Part shown: one piece after another, positions 6,643 through 15,473 of the stretch | Position numbering within the stretch: position 1 is the stretch's first letter | Layout: each line of letters starts with the position of its first letter | From: a virus | DNA: 35,529 nucleotides | IMG/VR virus record: IMGVR_UViG_3300044641_006922 | Coordinates: 1 to 35,529 of that record | Strand: one strand, 5' to 3' | Translations under genes and position numbers: made by a program | Notes under the pieces: model-generated | What the model was told of the DNA's origin: nothing | Database searches by the model: none | What the model saw: the letters and a program-made list of their open reading frames with translations, nothing else

Positions 6643-8922
6643 TTATTTAATTTTTGATAGTGTTGCAGTGGAAAGTATACCATTTGCAGCTTTTTTAAAC
6701 TGATCTCCTGTTAATCCACTGTATTGAATATATCCTGGTTTGCCTGGAGTTAAGAAATAATCAACTATCGTTTGTTCTGCCCATCCGGTAGCTACGTAAC
6801 CTTGTATCTGTGCAGATAAAGCGCTTATCAAGGCAGTACCAGTCAACTTCTGACTTGTGTTGACGTTTGATGCTAGATTTCCACTAAAAACTCCAATCTT
6901 ACCACTAGATGCAGGTCGTATGCTTTGTATTATATTTGCTGGAGCTGCTTGGATTGATCCAACCAATTGGTTACCAGAGCTTACAGGAACAACAGGCTGA
7001 ACCGGTACAGGGGTTTCAGTTGTTGGTACTGCTACCTCTCCTTCTTTTCTCCAATAGCCCCAGAATAAAACTGAGGTAGATTCATTAGATACCGGGGTTT
7101 GTGTCGTAAGCGGCATAGAAGAAGTAGAAACAGTCTCAGTTGCAATGACCGAGGTATTTCTTGCAAATGTATTAGAATTAGGGTTAGGTGCTGTCTGAAC
7201 AATATTAGTCCCTTCCGCAGCTACAGTCTGTGCCTGAGCAGTCACATTACCATTGGTTATAAAGAATCTTCTGTCTGTGAATTTAAGTACTTTAGTTGAT
7301 TGGGATTCGTCAACTTTAAATGCAAGTTCACCCGAAGCAGGTTTTGCTATGTTGTTATCTTGTAATGCAGGAACATAATTTTTATTCCCCGCATCATCAA
7401 GAAAAACAATCTTATAAAGACCACTATTGCTTAGATCTATTGCAACCGGTATGCCATTAGGGCCTTCTTTAACAAAAGTAAATTTATAGTAATTGTCAAA
7501 AGGAGATATTGGAATTACGAGCTTACCTACACCCAAAGCAGTAATATTGGATGTTCCGTTGTTCTGTGTTAAATTCCCGTTTGTGAAAGTTAGATTAGCT
7601 GCAGTAGCAGTCACATAGTTTTGCTGTATAAAAACGTTGGTGTACTTAATTATTTCCTTTGGTGTATTTGTATTATTAGAACCAACACTAATAGAAGAAG
7701 CTGAATAAACCCTGTTATATATTTTTTGAACCTGTGGTAGATTCTGTAGACTTATCGGAGTTATATTAGTTCCCCATTGGGCAGGATTATTGGAAGCATA
7801 AGTTGAAGTTCTGATAACTCTACTCTGATCAACACTGTTTATTAAAGACATTGTGTATCTCAAAAAGAATGAGGAAGAATAAGCAGCATTTCTTACTATG
7901 GGTCTATAGTAATTGGGTAAATCATAAGCAGTGGTTTGGGTGGATTCAAATCGCGAAGTCTCAATTATAGCAGCACCAATTTGTTCTAGTACTTCTATCT
8001 GATGACTTATGTAATAATTATTTCCTATGGAATTCTGGAAAAGTATAAAATCTTCAACAAATCCCTCATTATCTGTTGCATAATATTCAAAGAACTGTCC
8101 TCTGCTTGATTCCTTTATAGTAGCACCTATGTTAGAAAATGGATCTTCCTGTTCTAATGAAAGCAAAGCTACTCTTGCAGAGTCATATCTTGAATATCCT
8201 TCAAAATCAGTAGTGCTTTGTACTTGCCATGCGGATATTCTGATCGGAGCATCAGAAACAAATCCCTTTCCGCTTTGGCTTATTAAAGAGGCTAAAGTTT
8301 GTGGTCTGAAAAAATCCGAAGCTGAAAGATACTTATAGTTCATATCTTTCAAGTTAGGAAGCTTGATTTCGAAATATTTGTCGTAGATATTAGATCCTAT
8401 GACTACTGGATTTGGATTAAGCTCATAGTCTTGTTCCGTACCCTTTTTAAGGAGTATTTGCGAAGCAGTCACATAGCTTAAATTCTGATCCTGGAATTCA
8501 ACTTTAAGTATTAATCCATCTATATTTGAAAGATTGTACCCCGCTCTAATGTGATATCTAACAGTGTCATAAACAACCAAAAGATTCGATGGAAATACTA
8601 TCGGAAGATCATTCGTGTTGGTTAATTGGTCTGAATAATCATTAAAGGGTATTATTAAATTGGAATCTAATGTAACGAAAGAGTTTGTACTTATCTGCAC
8701 AACGCTGTTGCTAGCTGTGTTATGTGTTAGATCGTAATCACCGTTAGGATTAAATATCTGTACAGCACCATCCTGATAACCGTTAATTAGTTTATCATAC
8801 CCTACTGTAGTTGGTCCGCTGTTAACAAAGTAATCCTCTGGCTGCGGTTGATCAGCATACATGTACTCCATTAGGAGATATGGAGTAAGCTGGACGAATT
8901 TTGATGTTGTGCTGTAAGCCAT
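6643..8922 (-). CDS. Large virion protein, unknown (759 aa)
   Basis: I do not recognise this protein, but composition and context fit a structural component. The first 330 residues look like folded beta-rich domains (segments such as DTVRYHIRAGYN and YDKYFEIKLPNL). Residues of about 400-640 are Asn/Thr/Ser-rich, followed by a Pro/Val/Thr linker (PVPVQPVVPVSSG near 655). The last 80 residues switch to a helical module (TALISALSAQIQGYVATGW, then YFLTPGKPG) that may be a separate docking domain. There is no signal peptide or membrane helix. It sits between the membrane-anchored gene and the tail-tube-like gene, with gaps of 11 and 2 bases. A baseplate or tail-associated protein is the most likely class. 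Confidence 0.65.
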   Translation of the reverse strand: MAYSTTSKFVQLTPYLLMEYMYADQPQPEDYFVNSGPTTVGYDKLINGYQDGAVQIFNPNGDYDLTHNTASNSVVQISTNSFVTLDSNLIIPFNDYSDQLTNTNDLPIVFPSNLLVVYDTVRYHIRAGYNLSNIDGLILKVEFQDQNLSYVTASQILLKKGTEQDYELNPNPVVIGSNIYDKYFEIKLPNLKDMNYKYLSASDFFRPQTLASLISQSGKGFVSDAPIRISAWQVQSTTDFEGYSRYDSARVALLSLEQEDPFSNIGATIKESSRGQFFEYYATDNEGFVEDFILFQNSIGNNYYISHQIEVLEQIGAAIIETSRFESTQTTAYDLPNYYRPIVRNAAYSSSFFLRYTMSLINSVDQSRVIRTSTYASNNPAQWGTNITPISLQNLPQVQKIYNRVYSASSISVGSNNTNTPKEIIKYTNVFIQQNYVTATAANLTFTNGNLTQNNGTSNITALGVGKLVIPISPFDNYYKFTFVKEGPNGIPVAIDLSNSGLYKIVFLDDAGNKNYVPALQDNNIAKPASGELAFKVDESQSTKVLKFTDRRFFITNGNVTAQAQTVAAEGTNIVQTAPNPNSNTFARNTSVIATETVSTSSMPLTTQTPVSNESTSVLFWGYWRKEGEVAVPTTETPVPVQPVVPVSSGNQLVGSIQAAPANIIQSIRPASSGKIGVFSGNLASNVNTSQKLTGTALISALSAQIQGYVATGWAEQTIVDYFLTPGKPGYIQYSGLTGDQFKKAANGILSTATLSKIK

Positions 8923-8933
8923 TTAATTTTAAA

Positions 8934-9779
8934 TTATTTTCCGAACTGTAAAAATTTTGGTGAATAATGGACTCCAAATCCAATATAAAATCCAGGAGTA
9001 AGTCCTACAGAAGATCCTGATATTCCGTATCCCATCTGAACTCCAAGACCAAATTCCTTCCTAGCAGATTTTAATGCTTTTCTCGTATCCGCATTATCTG
9101 TAATATCAAAAGAGTTAATATCATTAAAAGTTAAACCAGGATAAGTTGTGGTTACTCTGGTCATCATTCTTTTAGTTTTAGGGTCTCTGTAGATCCCTGT
9201 TGTGATATCTATATTTTGCTCAAGATTTAGAGAGGTGAGTCCAGGTAAAATCGTAGCTATGTATTTAGTAGAATCTGAAGGATCTACGTGAATACTTATT
9301 GTGTATGGAGTCTTCCCAGTTATTTTTAGCCTGTTGTTTCCTGGCATTGATGGATTATGTAAAAAGCTTATTGATTCATCTCCATTTGGATCTTTAACAA
9401 TCGTAGATGCTACCTTAACGCTATCCCTAATTTCAGTAACAATATTTATTACAGAGTTTGGTGTGTTACCCCTTCCGCTAGATTTTAATCCCAATTGATG
9501 GATCAGCTCTTTTTGACTTTTAGAAAGCTCTGATGCTTTTAGTTCATAAGCTGACTTTTCTTGAATCAAATGACCGTTCTCATTCTTGATAGTTCTTACG
9601 CTATCTAAAGATGCTAGATAGTTATTATGTTCTCTTTTTGCTTCTGCTTCCATATGAGCAGTTTCCCCGCATTGTTTTAAAAACAGCAGAATTAAAACAA
9701 CAATTACAGCAAGCATTGAAAATCTGCTGCTTAGTACCGACGATACTTTCGAAAGAGTATCTTTATTTAGTAGTTTCAT
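8934..9779 (-). CDS. Membrane-anchored coiled-coil protein, possible spanin
   Basis: I start this at ATG 9777-9779 (281 aa); a TTG two codons earlier is possible. A single hydrophobic helix (MLAVIVVLILLFLKQCG, about 22-38) follows a basic N-terminus, so the protein should sit in the inner membrane with its body outside. A charged heptad-like region follows (about 42-95), then a beta-rich middle. The last 40 residues (GLGVQMGYG, then GFYIGFGVHYSP) read like the final strands of an outer-membrane barrel. Anchor, coiled coil and outer-membrane-seeking end together suggest a spanin-like lysis protein joining both membranes. That is inference: I recognise no family. It overlaps the preceding 88-aa coiled-coil gene by 17 bases, so the two may work as a pair. 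Confidence 0.6.
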   Translation of the reverse strand: MKLLNKDTLSKVSSVLSSRFSMLAVIVVLILLFLKQCGETAHMEAEAKREHNNYLASLDSVRTIKNENGHLIQEKSAYELKASELSKSQKELIHQLGLKSSGRGNTPNSVINIVTEIRDSVKVASTIVKDPNGDESISFLHNPSMPGNNRLKITGKTPYTISIHVDPSDSTKYIATILPGLTSLNLEQNIDITTGIYRDPKTKRMMTRVTTTYPGLTFNDINSFDITDNADTRKALKSARKEFGLGVQMGYGISGSSVGLTPGFYIGFGVHYSPKFLQFGK

Positions 9780-10029
9780 ATACAACTTCTTCTTTTTTCC
9801 ATTTTAATCCCATTGGATCTAGCTGGCCTTCGCCATATTTTTCAGATAGACTACGGGAAAAACTTTTTTCTCTATCCCTACATTCCTCTAATTCTTGTAT
9901 TAATTCAGAAGATCTTAACTCCATCTTCTTTATCGTCTCCTCCACCGTCATTATTTCCCCGTGGATTCTAATAAACTCCTGAGAGATATTTAAAACCTCT
10001 TCTTTTTCTTTTTTTGTTAGATCTATCAT
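9763..10029 (-). CDS. Small coiled-coil protein (88 aa)
   Basis: I do not recognise the family. The sequence is highly charged and mostly helical, with heptad-like spacing through residues 1-65 (VLNISQEFIRIHGEIM, then ELIQELEECRDREKS) and a single Cys. It has no membrane segment or signal peptide. It overlaps the start of the membrane-anchored gene (TATATGAAACTACTAAATAA holds both the ATG and the stop), so they are very likely co-translated. A TATAAATA motif lies 39 bases before the ATG at 10027-10029, making this the probable first gene of a transcript. A lysis regulator or a structural accessory are both possible. Confidence 0.7.
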   Translation of the reverse strand: MIDLTKKEKEEVLNISQEFIRIHGEIMTVEETIKKMELRSSELIQELEECRDREKSFSRSLSEKYGEGQLDPMGLKWKKEEVVYETTK

Positions 10030-10068
10030 TTTTAATTTCTATTTTTTTAAGCTTTATTTTTATTCAAT

Positions 10069-10076
10069 TATTTATA
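10069..10076 (-). promoter_or_regulatory. TATAAATA, exact T4-type late promoter element
   Basis: TATAAATA on the minus strand is identical to the T4 late promoter -10 element. It sits in the 53-base gap between the 582-aa fibre gene and the 88-aa coiled-coil gene, 39 bases before the ATG. A small inverted repeat TAGT-CGT-ACTA overlaps its upstream edge. One copy in AT-rich DNA can arise by chance, so the assignment is tentative. Confidence 0.45.
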
Positions 10077-10082
10077 GTACGA

Positions 10083-11831
10083 CTACAGTGCAGATGATTT
10101 AGCTGTTACTGCTGGAATTGTGCTAGCCGGTGCTGCGGTAACCAAAGATCCTACACTAAATCTGTTAGTTAATGGTATGTATCCGCTAATTCCGTCGCAC
10201 GTTTTCCAGAATACCCTAGGATTTCCGTTTGTTGTGCTAGCTGATCCCAGAAAAGTTAGATCGACATAGCAGCTTTCCGTCGGGAAAGCGTTCATTGAGG
10301 GTTGATATCTAAATCTCATGTAATATTGAATGGCAGAGAATGCTCCTCTAAAATTGAAACTCCAATAATTAAAAACCAGTCCAGCTATTTTGTAGTTTTG
10401 CCCACTTATCGTACTAGTATCATTCAAGAATATCCTATACGTATTAGTGTATCCAGTATTATAAAGACCAGATACGTTTTGCTCGTATGAAGTAGGGATT
10501 CTAAGGAAAACCTCATTGCTATCTGGAAGAGTATAAGTTGTAGGCGTAATAAGAATTATATCGCTGTCCCATAAAGAAAGTGATGTTAAATCGACAACAT
10601 TATAAACTGTTGGAGTAAACGATGTTGCTGCTGTCCAGATTCTTGCATTCAAATTAATTGTTGAAGGAGATACAGCTCTTATTTTTTTAACATTATAAAG
10701 ATATGGTCCTCCAGTAGCTCCAGCAGGCTGACCCCCGGTAGAACCGAATGTGGTTTGTATATGCTTTCCAGATGAAACTGATCCTCTAGCTTTAGCTGAA
10801 AAGATGGGAGCATTCATAAAATCAAAAAATTCAAAAGCTGTGTCCTGGGTGCTAGAAGCTAGAATAGATACACCTTGAGTAGAGGTAGATACTCCCGATG
10901 GCGTATTTTTAATAGCGTCAAAAGCCACTTGCCCGTTAGAAACGTTAGTGGTTCCTATTTTTATTGGAATTCTTGAAGTTAAGCTCGCTGAAGAAAGAGT
11001 TATATTAGACGAAGCCAGCGAAAGATCCCCTCCAACCCCGACGGTTGTATTTGAATATAGATAGAAATCTCCAGTTCCCCCGATCGTAACGTCCTGAACT
11101 GATGATATTTCAGCATGGTCACCATATAAAATGCTTCTTGCTGTATATGAATCTATGGTAATTCCCCATAAAGCAGAAATCTCCAAATTACCCGTCGAAT
11201 AATATCGCAGGGAAGCAGAGTTACCTAAAGTTCTCCAATAGAAACCGGGGGATCCTGCAGAAACTGCTCCAGTTTTAGAAAAGGATAATATTGGTCTGGT
11301 TATCTGATCCTCTGTAGAAATCAATAACTTACTCCTATTTGGGTTTATTCCTGATATTGAAGGGTAATCATCACCTATAACTAAAGATGTATTAGATTCA
11401 ATTAAACCGGTTCCACTTTTCAATCCTATCGCATACTTATCAGGCATAACTACGCCACCAGGTCCTATCAATTGATCATATACTGAAAAGTAAGGCGATG
11501 TAAATAGAGAATATCCGCTGTAAGACCAAGCACCGGTACTTCCTGCGGTATTTATTTGATAATCACTTGTGTTTGAATCTATCCAAAGATCAAAAGGATT
11601 AGGAGAAGCTGGAGCATTATCGGATTTGGACCAAAGTGTGCCTCTTAAACCCGTAGCTCCAGTAATTCCTTTTCTGCCGGAAGGACCATCATATCCTGCT
11701 GGACCCTTAGGACCTTGATGTCCATTAGGACCAACAGCGAAAGAAAGTATCTGATCAAAGTTATAATTGATTTTTCTTTTTATCTCTGAAGCCGAATCAC
11801 CAGCAAAAATATATTTAGTATTAAAGTGCAT
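10083..11831 (-). CDS. Collagen-like tail fibre protein, paralogue C (582 aa)
   Basis: This is the last of three tandem paralogues. An N-terminal helix (IKRKINYNFDQIL, about 17-29) leads to exactly ten Gly-X-Y triplets (34-64), then RGTLW and a short conserved domain (DLWIDSN, near 81-87). The rest is a unique Ser/Thr/Gly-rich beta-structured region with no family I recognise. Collagen-like rods in phage tail fibres make stable trimers, and variable C-terminal ends usually bind the host. Cys is rare. The N-terminal module is shared with the neighbours at 11848 and 13890 while the C-termini differ, as expected for fibres or adaptor tips with different receptors. It follows the 668-aa gene by 16 bases. 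Confidence 0.8.
   Translation of the reverse strand: MHFNTKYIFAGDSASEIKRKINYNFDQILSFAVGPNGHQGPKGPAGYDGPSGRKGITGATGLRGTLWSKSDNAPASPNPFDLWIDSNTSDYQINTAGSTGAWSYSGYSLFTSPYFSVYDQLIGPGGVVMPDKYAIGLKSGTGLIESNTSLVIGDDYPSISGINPNRSKLLISTEDQITRPILSFSKTGAVSAGSPGFYWRTLGNSASLRYYSTGNLEISALWGITIDSYTARSILYGDHAEISSVQDVTIGGTGDFYLYSNTTVGVGGDLSLASSNITLSSASLTSRIPIKIGTTNVSNGQVAFDAIKNTPSGVSTSTQGVSILASSTQDTAFEFFDFMNAPIFSAKARGSVSSGKHIQTTFGSTGGQPAGATGGPYLYNVKKIRAVSPSTINLNARIWTAATSFTPTVYNVVDLTSLSLWDSDIILITPTTYTLPDSNEVFLRIPTSYEQNVSGLYNTGYTNTYRIFLNDTSTISGQNYKIAGLVFNYWSFNFRGAFSAIQYYMRFRYQPSMNAFPTESCYVDLTFLGSASTTNGNPRVFWKTCDGISGYIPLTNRFSVGSLVTAAPASTIPAVTAKSSAL
11640..11732 (-). repeat. Collagen-like repeat, ten Gly-X-Y triplets (582-aa fibre)
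   Basis: Residues 34-64 of the 582-aa protein form ten uninterrupted Gly-X-Y triplets closed by a Gly, many with Pro in X. The following residues are TLW. The same length and boundary occur in the two sister genes. Confidence 0.9.
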
Positions 11832-11847
11832 CTATTTATTTTTTAAT

Positions 11848-13854
11848 TTATACTCCCGAAACTGTTATTTGATAAGCTGTTTGTCCGGATAGAGATAAGC
11901 CACTCCATGTTATAGTTCTCGTTGTTCCTGATCCAGAAACGCTTCCGCTGACGGATATACCTGACGGATAATAAATCAAAGTGGAAGTTACGAAACTTGG
12001 CGAGGAATTAAAAGTTACGCTCAGCGATAAAGCAGTAACACTACTACTAAAAGTAGTGTTTAATGATGATGCTGGTGTTATTTGCCCAGGTCCTGCAAGT
12101 GTCGATGTAAATGGTGCAGTTGATTGCAGAGTCGCAGTTGTTATGAAAATTGTACCTGAATTATAAAGATACGAATTTGTTGAAAATATATTGTATAAAA
12201 TACCGCACTTAGTTCCTGATATATTACCCCCATATGCGCTATAGTAAACAGAGAACCATTTTCTATTTCCTGCGGTGGATCCTAAACCAGCTATATTCAT
12301 TATCGTAAAATCTACGTGAGAAACACCTAGAGAATTGGATGATGTTAAATCCACAACCTGGGGATATATTGAAATGGGAGAATTCGTAAATGTATTTGAA
12401 GTATTCAGTCCTAAGAATCTAATAAGCTTGCTTTCTGAATCTGTTCTAACTCTAAAGCTAATTGCCTCATAGTTATTTAACATGTTTAACCATCCACCAT
12501 TATTATTGGTTCCCGTCCCTCCTGTTGCTGGTGTCCATAAACAAATTCCCATCGAATTGGAAGGACCTGATGTCGAAGGTCTAATAACAAAATCAGTTCC
12601 GTTATTAGCACTTATTCTTTGACTTGCAGTACCACCGGCACCTGAATAAACTGCTCCGGGTATTACGGTATACCAATTTGTATTCGAAACAGAAAGTGCG
12701 CTAGCAACAACGGTCGGCGTAACCATCGCTGGAGTCTGAATTGAATTGATTCTCTTATTATACCAAACTTCTCCGTTAGCCTTAACATCAAATATAATTT
12801 CGCTCGATGTGTAAGCTAAGAATAATCTAGAAACACTGCTAGATATAACATTTGCACGATAAGCCAAATTACCCGAATTTGCTGAATTACTTTCTATCCA
12901 GAGCGGAGGAAGCGAACTGTTTAATGTATTAGTGAAATTGAAAGTTATCGGCATTTCGAATCTGTTTCCCCCTCCACTAATAAGATATTTTATATTTCTA
13001 TTAGATAGCAATAAAGTACCAGCTGAAGTGAAATTCATTACAAAATTTCCCGCCGTTGTTATCGAGAGTCCTTGGCTTCCCGATAAGTTTAAATTGAAAC
13101 CTGTAGACCTGTATCTAGAATTATTTATGGTGTTGGTATTAGTTGAGAGTTTTAGTTCTCCCACAGGAACATCAAAAAATAAAGAGTCCCCATTTTTCCA
13201 AGAAAGATAATATTTAGTAAATCCAATAAGAGTAGATGTCCAATAAAATCTAGGCGTTTTTGTATTAAAAGATGTGTCCGATGAGTAATCACTTTTGCTA
13301 AACTCGAGTAGATTTTTTCCTGTTGCTCCTCCGTCTATTGCAATAAGAACCTTAGAATATTGGGGATTTGTGATCGATGAAGTTCCGACTAAAGAATTAT
13401 CACTAAGTACTAATGTATAATTAGAAGGGTTTGTTGAAGTTAATGTGTATGCGTTATAAGAAGAATTCCCGGAAGAAGTTGGAATATTTGGATAAACTCT
13501 AAACAAATCCTGAGAAAGAAGTCCGAATCCATATGGGTTCCATCCCGAATCTGAAAATTGGTAAATTGGATTACCTAATCCAGCCCTAGTATTTAGCCAG
13601 AAATCATTATTAATGTACCCGGTTAATCCCGGATCAGTAGGACCTATCGTCCAAATACTACCTCTGCTACCCATCCCGCCATAAGATCCAGCAGGTCCCG
13701 TTTGTCCAGGGTCACCCTGAGGACCTTGGTCTCCGGTCTTGCCATAAGGGCCTCCGCCGAAGGTTAATATATCAGAAAAATTGGAGTTGATCTTATCAAC
13801 TAAAACTTTCTGATTATCTCCTTCCTCTATTCTTAATAATTTTAAATCTGGCAT
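11848..13854 (-). CDS. Collagen-like tail fibre protein, paralogue B (668 aa)
   Basis: This is the middle paralogue. The N-terminal helix VDKINSNFSDIL (19-30) is followed by ten Gly-X-Y triplets (35-65), RGSIW, then the shared module with NDFWLNT and SGWNPYGFG (about 85-112). The body to about residue 560 is rich in Asn, Ser and Thr with repeated aromatic strands. The last 60 residues (from about 605) read as an immunoglobulin-like or pilin-like beta sandwich ending ITVSGV. I see no enzymatic motif. Its ATG has a GATATATA motif 29 bases upstream that overlaps the stop of the 526-aa gene. A trimeric fibre or receptor-binding protein is the likely role. Confidence 0.8.
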   Translation of the reverse strand: MPDLKLLRIEEGDNQKVLVDKINSNFSDILTFGGGPYGKTGDQGPQGDPGQTGPAGSYGGMGSRGSIWTIGPTDPGLTGYINNDFWLNTRAGLGNPIYQFSDSGWNPYGFGLLSQDLFRVYPNIPTSSGNSSYNAYTLTSTNPSNYTLVLSDNSLVGTSSITNPQYSKVLIAIDGGATGKNLLEFSKSDYSSDTSFNTKTPRFYWTSTLIGFTKYYLSWKNGDSLFFDVPVGELKLSTNTNTINNSRYRSTGFNLNLSGSQGLSITTAGNFVMNFTSAGTLLLSNRNIKYLISGGGNRFEMPITFNFTNTLNSSLPPLWIESNSANSGNLAYRANVISSSVSRLFLAYTSSEIIFDVKANGEVWYNKRINSIQTPAMVTPTVVASALSVSNTNWYTVIPGAVYSGAGGTASQRISANNGTDFVIRPSTSGPSNSMGICLWTPATGGTGTNNNGGWLNMLNNYEAISFRVRTDSESKLIRFLGLNTSNTFTNSPISIYPQVVDLTSSNSLGVSHVDFTIMNIAGLGSTAGNRKWFSVYYSAYGGNISGTKCGILYNIFSTNSYLYNSGTIFITTATLQSTAPFTSTLAGPGQITPASSLNTTFSSSVTALSLSVTFNSSPSFVTSTLIYYPSGISVSGSVSGSGTTRTITWSGLSLSGQTAYQITVSGV
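13660..13752 (-). repeat. Collagen-like repeat, ten Gly-X-Y triplets (668-aa fibre)
   Basis: Residues 35-65 of the 668-aa protein form ten Gly-X-Y triplets plus a closing Gly, bounded by a KINSNF helix before and SIW after, the same frame as in the two sister proteins. Confidence 0.9.
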
Positions 13855-13883
13855 TTTTTTCTATGGATCTTAATAAGTTATTG

Positions 13884-13891
13884 TATATATC
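13884..13891 (-). promoter_or_regulatory. GATATATA motif before the 668-aa fibre gene
   Basis: GATATATA lies 29 bases before the ATG at 13854, partly overlapping the TGA of the preceding 526-aa gene. The spacing suits a promoter with a short leader. It could give the two downstream fibre genes extra transcription. Confidence 0.4.
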
Positions 13892-15470
13892 AATAAGTGA
13901 AAGATCCCCCAGAACCTCCAGTGGATCCTATAGCACCGGTTGAAGACCAGGGAGCATAAGCTCTGTAATAAACTGTGGTTACACCAGATCCTGTCATCCC
14001 TCTAGCAATCGTAAGATCTACTGTTTGTGCTAAGAATGGTAGGGTCACTTTAGTTACACAAGAAGCTGAAGCACCTGTACCGACACCGATGAATTTGAAT
14101 CCCGTAGCTGAAGACCCGCTTGGAGCATCTGAACTGTTATGAACAGTTATATCTATAGATTCTCCCATTTGAAGTCCTCCAGATCCACCCCATCCAAAAT
14201 CGGTATCCGAATACAGACCCAGACCGACATGCTGGCCAGAAACTATAGCTGGGTTGATTATCATAACATTTCCGTTATTTAAAGGCGATCCCACTGTAGA
14301 TGAAGTTCTGGATATAAAATACCAATTTATTATAGTTGAGCTCCCACCGCTTATCCCGGTGGTCCCAGGAGTAGTTGATGGATATGATATACCGGTTACA
14401 GTTTTATTAGTTTTGAGTTTTCCCCTTGTGGAAAGCCAAAATTCTCTACCGGCAGAATTTTCCAGAGCTAAGTGGTAAACAGATTGGGAAAGCCCGTCCC
14501 ACGTGTCACCGGTTCTAGTGGATCTAAATCCTGCTGTTCCTGATGGAGTTATTTGAGTGTGAGGTGATGCGGAAGGCACCGTAGCTGTGGACTTAATAGG
14601 ATCCAAAAATCCCCCTGATAATCCAGAGACGTTGAGGTATTTGCTGGTTAGATTAAATTGACCAACGGAGTTAATGTTATATCCACCGGTTGCATATATT
14701 CCAGAAGATGAATCCAATCCATAATTTATATCTGTGCCCTTTTGTGATTGCATCACTAAAGAGTTAAATCTAGATTCGAATCCACCAGATGCACCAATTT
14801 CTAGAATACCTCCAGGAACGCTCATTCCTAAAGAATTATCTGTCGGTATAGTAGAGGTCCAATAAAAGAAAGGGTGCAAAGAATAATCGGCTACAGTTCC
14901 ATTAGCTATATCACTCCGAGAAAATTCCAAAAGAGGAGAATCATTTACGCTAGAATCATTTGATATGGAGAATTTGGCAAGTAGCTCGTTAACGACTCCA
15001 TTCTCAGGAGTAACGTCGCTCATTATAAATAGATAGTTCTTAGGTAATACCTGAGACATTTGTATAGCAGTACCTGTTCCACCTGTGTATCCAGTACCTC
15101 CACTATAAGTAAAGTTGTCAGTTCTAAATAAATTTGCACCTGTTCTTATATTGTATCCCGTGGGGTTCCACCCGGTTAGTTGCAGGGTGTATATTTCGCT
15201 GGTTGCCGAGTCTATCCAATAATCTCCTTCCTGTGCACTACCTGCAGGAGCTAGGCCAGAAACAAACCATCTAGTTCCTCTTTCACCATCTAAACCAGTT
15301 GGACCAAAAGTTCCAGAATCCCCTATAGCTCCTCTATCACCAGTAGGTCCCACAGTACCTTGATTTCCTCCGTGAAGTTCTACGATTTCATCGAAGTTGT
15401 TATTAATCTTATTTATAAGTTGACTTTGATCGTCACTGTAATTTAAGGACTGTATATTAGTATTTGGCAT
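13890..15470 (-). CDS. Collagen-like tail fibre protein, paralogue A (526 aa)
   Basis: This is the first of the three paralogues in transcription order. It has the helix INKINNNFDEIV (19-30), ten Gly-X-Y triplets (35-65), RGTRW, and the shared module with EGDYWIDSATSEIY and TGWNPTGY (about 81-108). The middle is Ser/Thr/Gly-rich beta structure, and the C-terminal 140 residues include hydrophobic strands (VTKVTLPFLAQTVDLTI) and finish in a Gly/Ser-rich tail GSTGGSGGSFTY. It follows the giant 1976-aa gene by three bases, in the order expected for fibres that dock onto a baseplate-associated protein. No catalytic site or S74-type chaperone was seen. Confidence 0.8.
   Translation of the reverse strand: MPNTNIQSLNYSDDQSQLINKINNNFDEIVELHGGNQGTVGPTGDRGAIGDSGTFGPTGLDGERGTRWFVSGLAPAGSAQEGDYWIDSATSEIYTLQLTGWNPTGYNIRTGANLFRTDNFTYSGGTGYTGGTGTAIQMSQVLPKNYLFIMSDVTPENGVVNELLAKFSISNDSSVNDSPLLEFSRSDIANGTVADYSLHPFFYWTSTIPTDNSLGMSVPGGILEIGASGGFESRFNSLVMQSQKGTDINYGLDSSSGIYATGGYNINSVGQFNLTSKYLNVSGLSGGFLDPIKSTATVPSASPHTQITPSGTAGFRSTRTGDTWDGLSQSVYHLALENSAGREFWLSTRGKLKTNKTVTGISYPSTTPGTTGISGGSSTIINWYFISRTSSTVGSPLNNGNVMIINPAIVSGQHVGLGLYSDTDFGWGGSGGLQMGESIDITVHNSSDAPSGSSATGFKFIGVGTGASASCVTKVTLPFLAQTVDLTIARGMTGSGVTTVYYRAYAPWSSTGAIGSTGGSGGSFTY
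15276..15368 (-). repeat. Collagen-like repeat, ten Gly-X-Y triplets (526-aa fibre)
   Basis: Residues 35-65 of the 526-aa protein form ten Gly-X-Y triplets plus a closing Gly, followed by TRW. Position in the protein is the same as in the 668-aa sister and offset by one residue from the 582-aa one. Confidence 0.9.
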
Positions 15471-15473
15471 TTT

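Noticed and set aside
9611-9982. Plus-strand frame of 123 codons opposite the coiled-coil and membrane-anchored genes
   Set aside because: Both minus-strand genes have sensible starts, overlap and structure; the antisense frame is a shadow of their coding bias.
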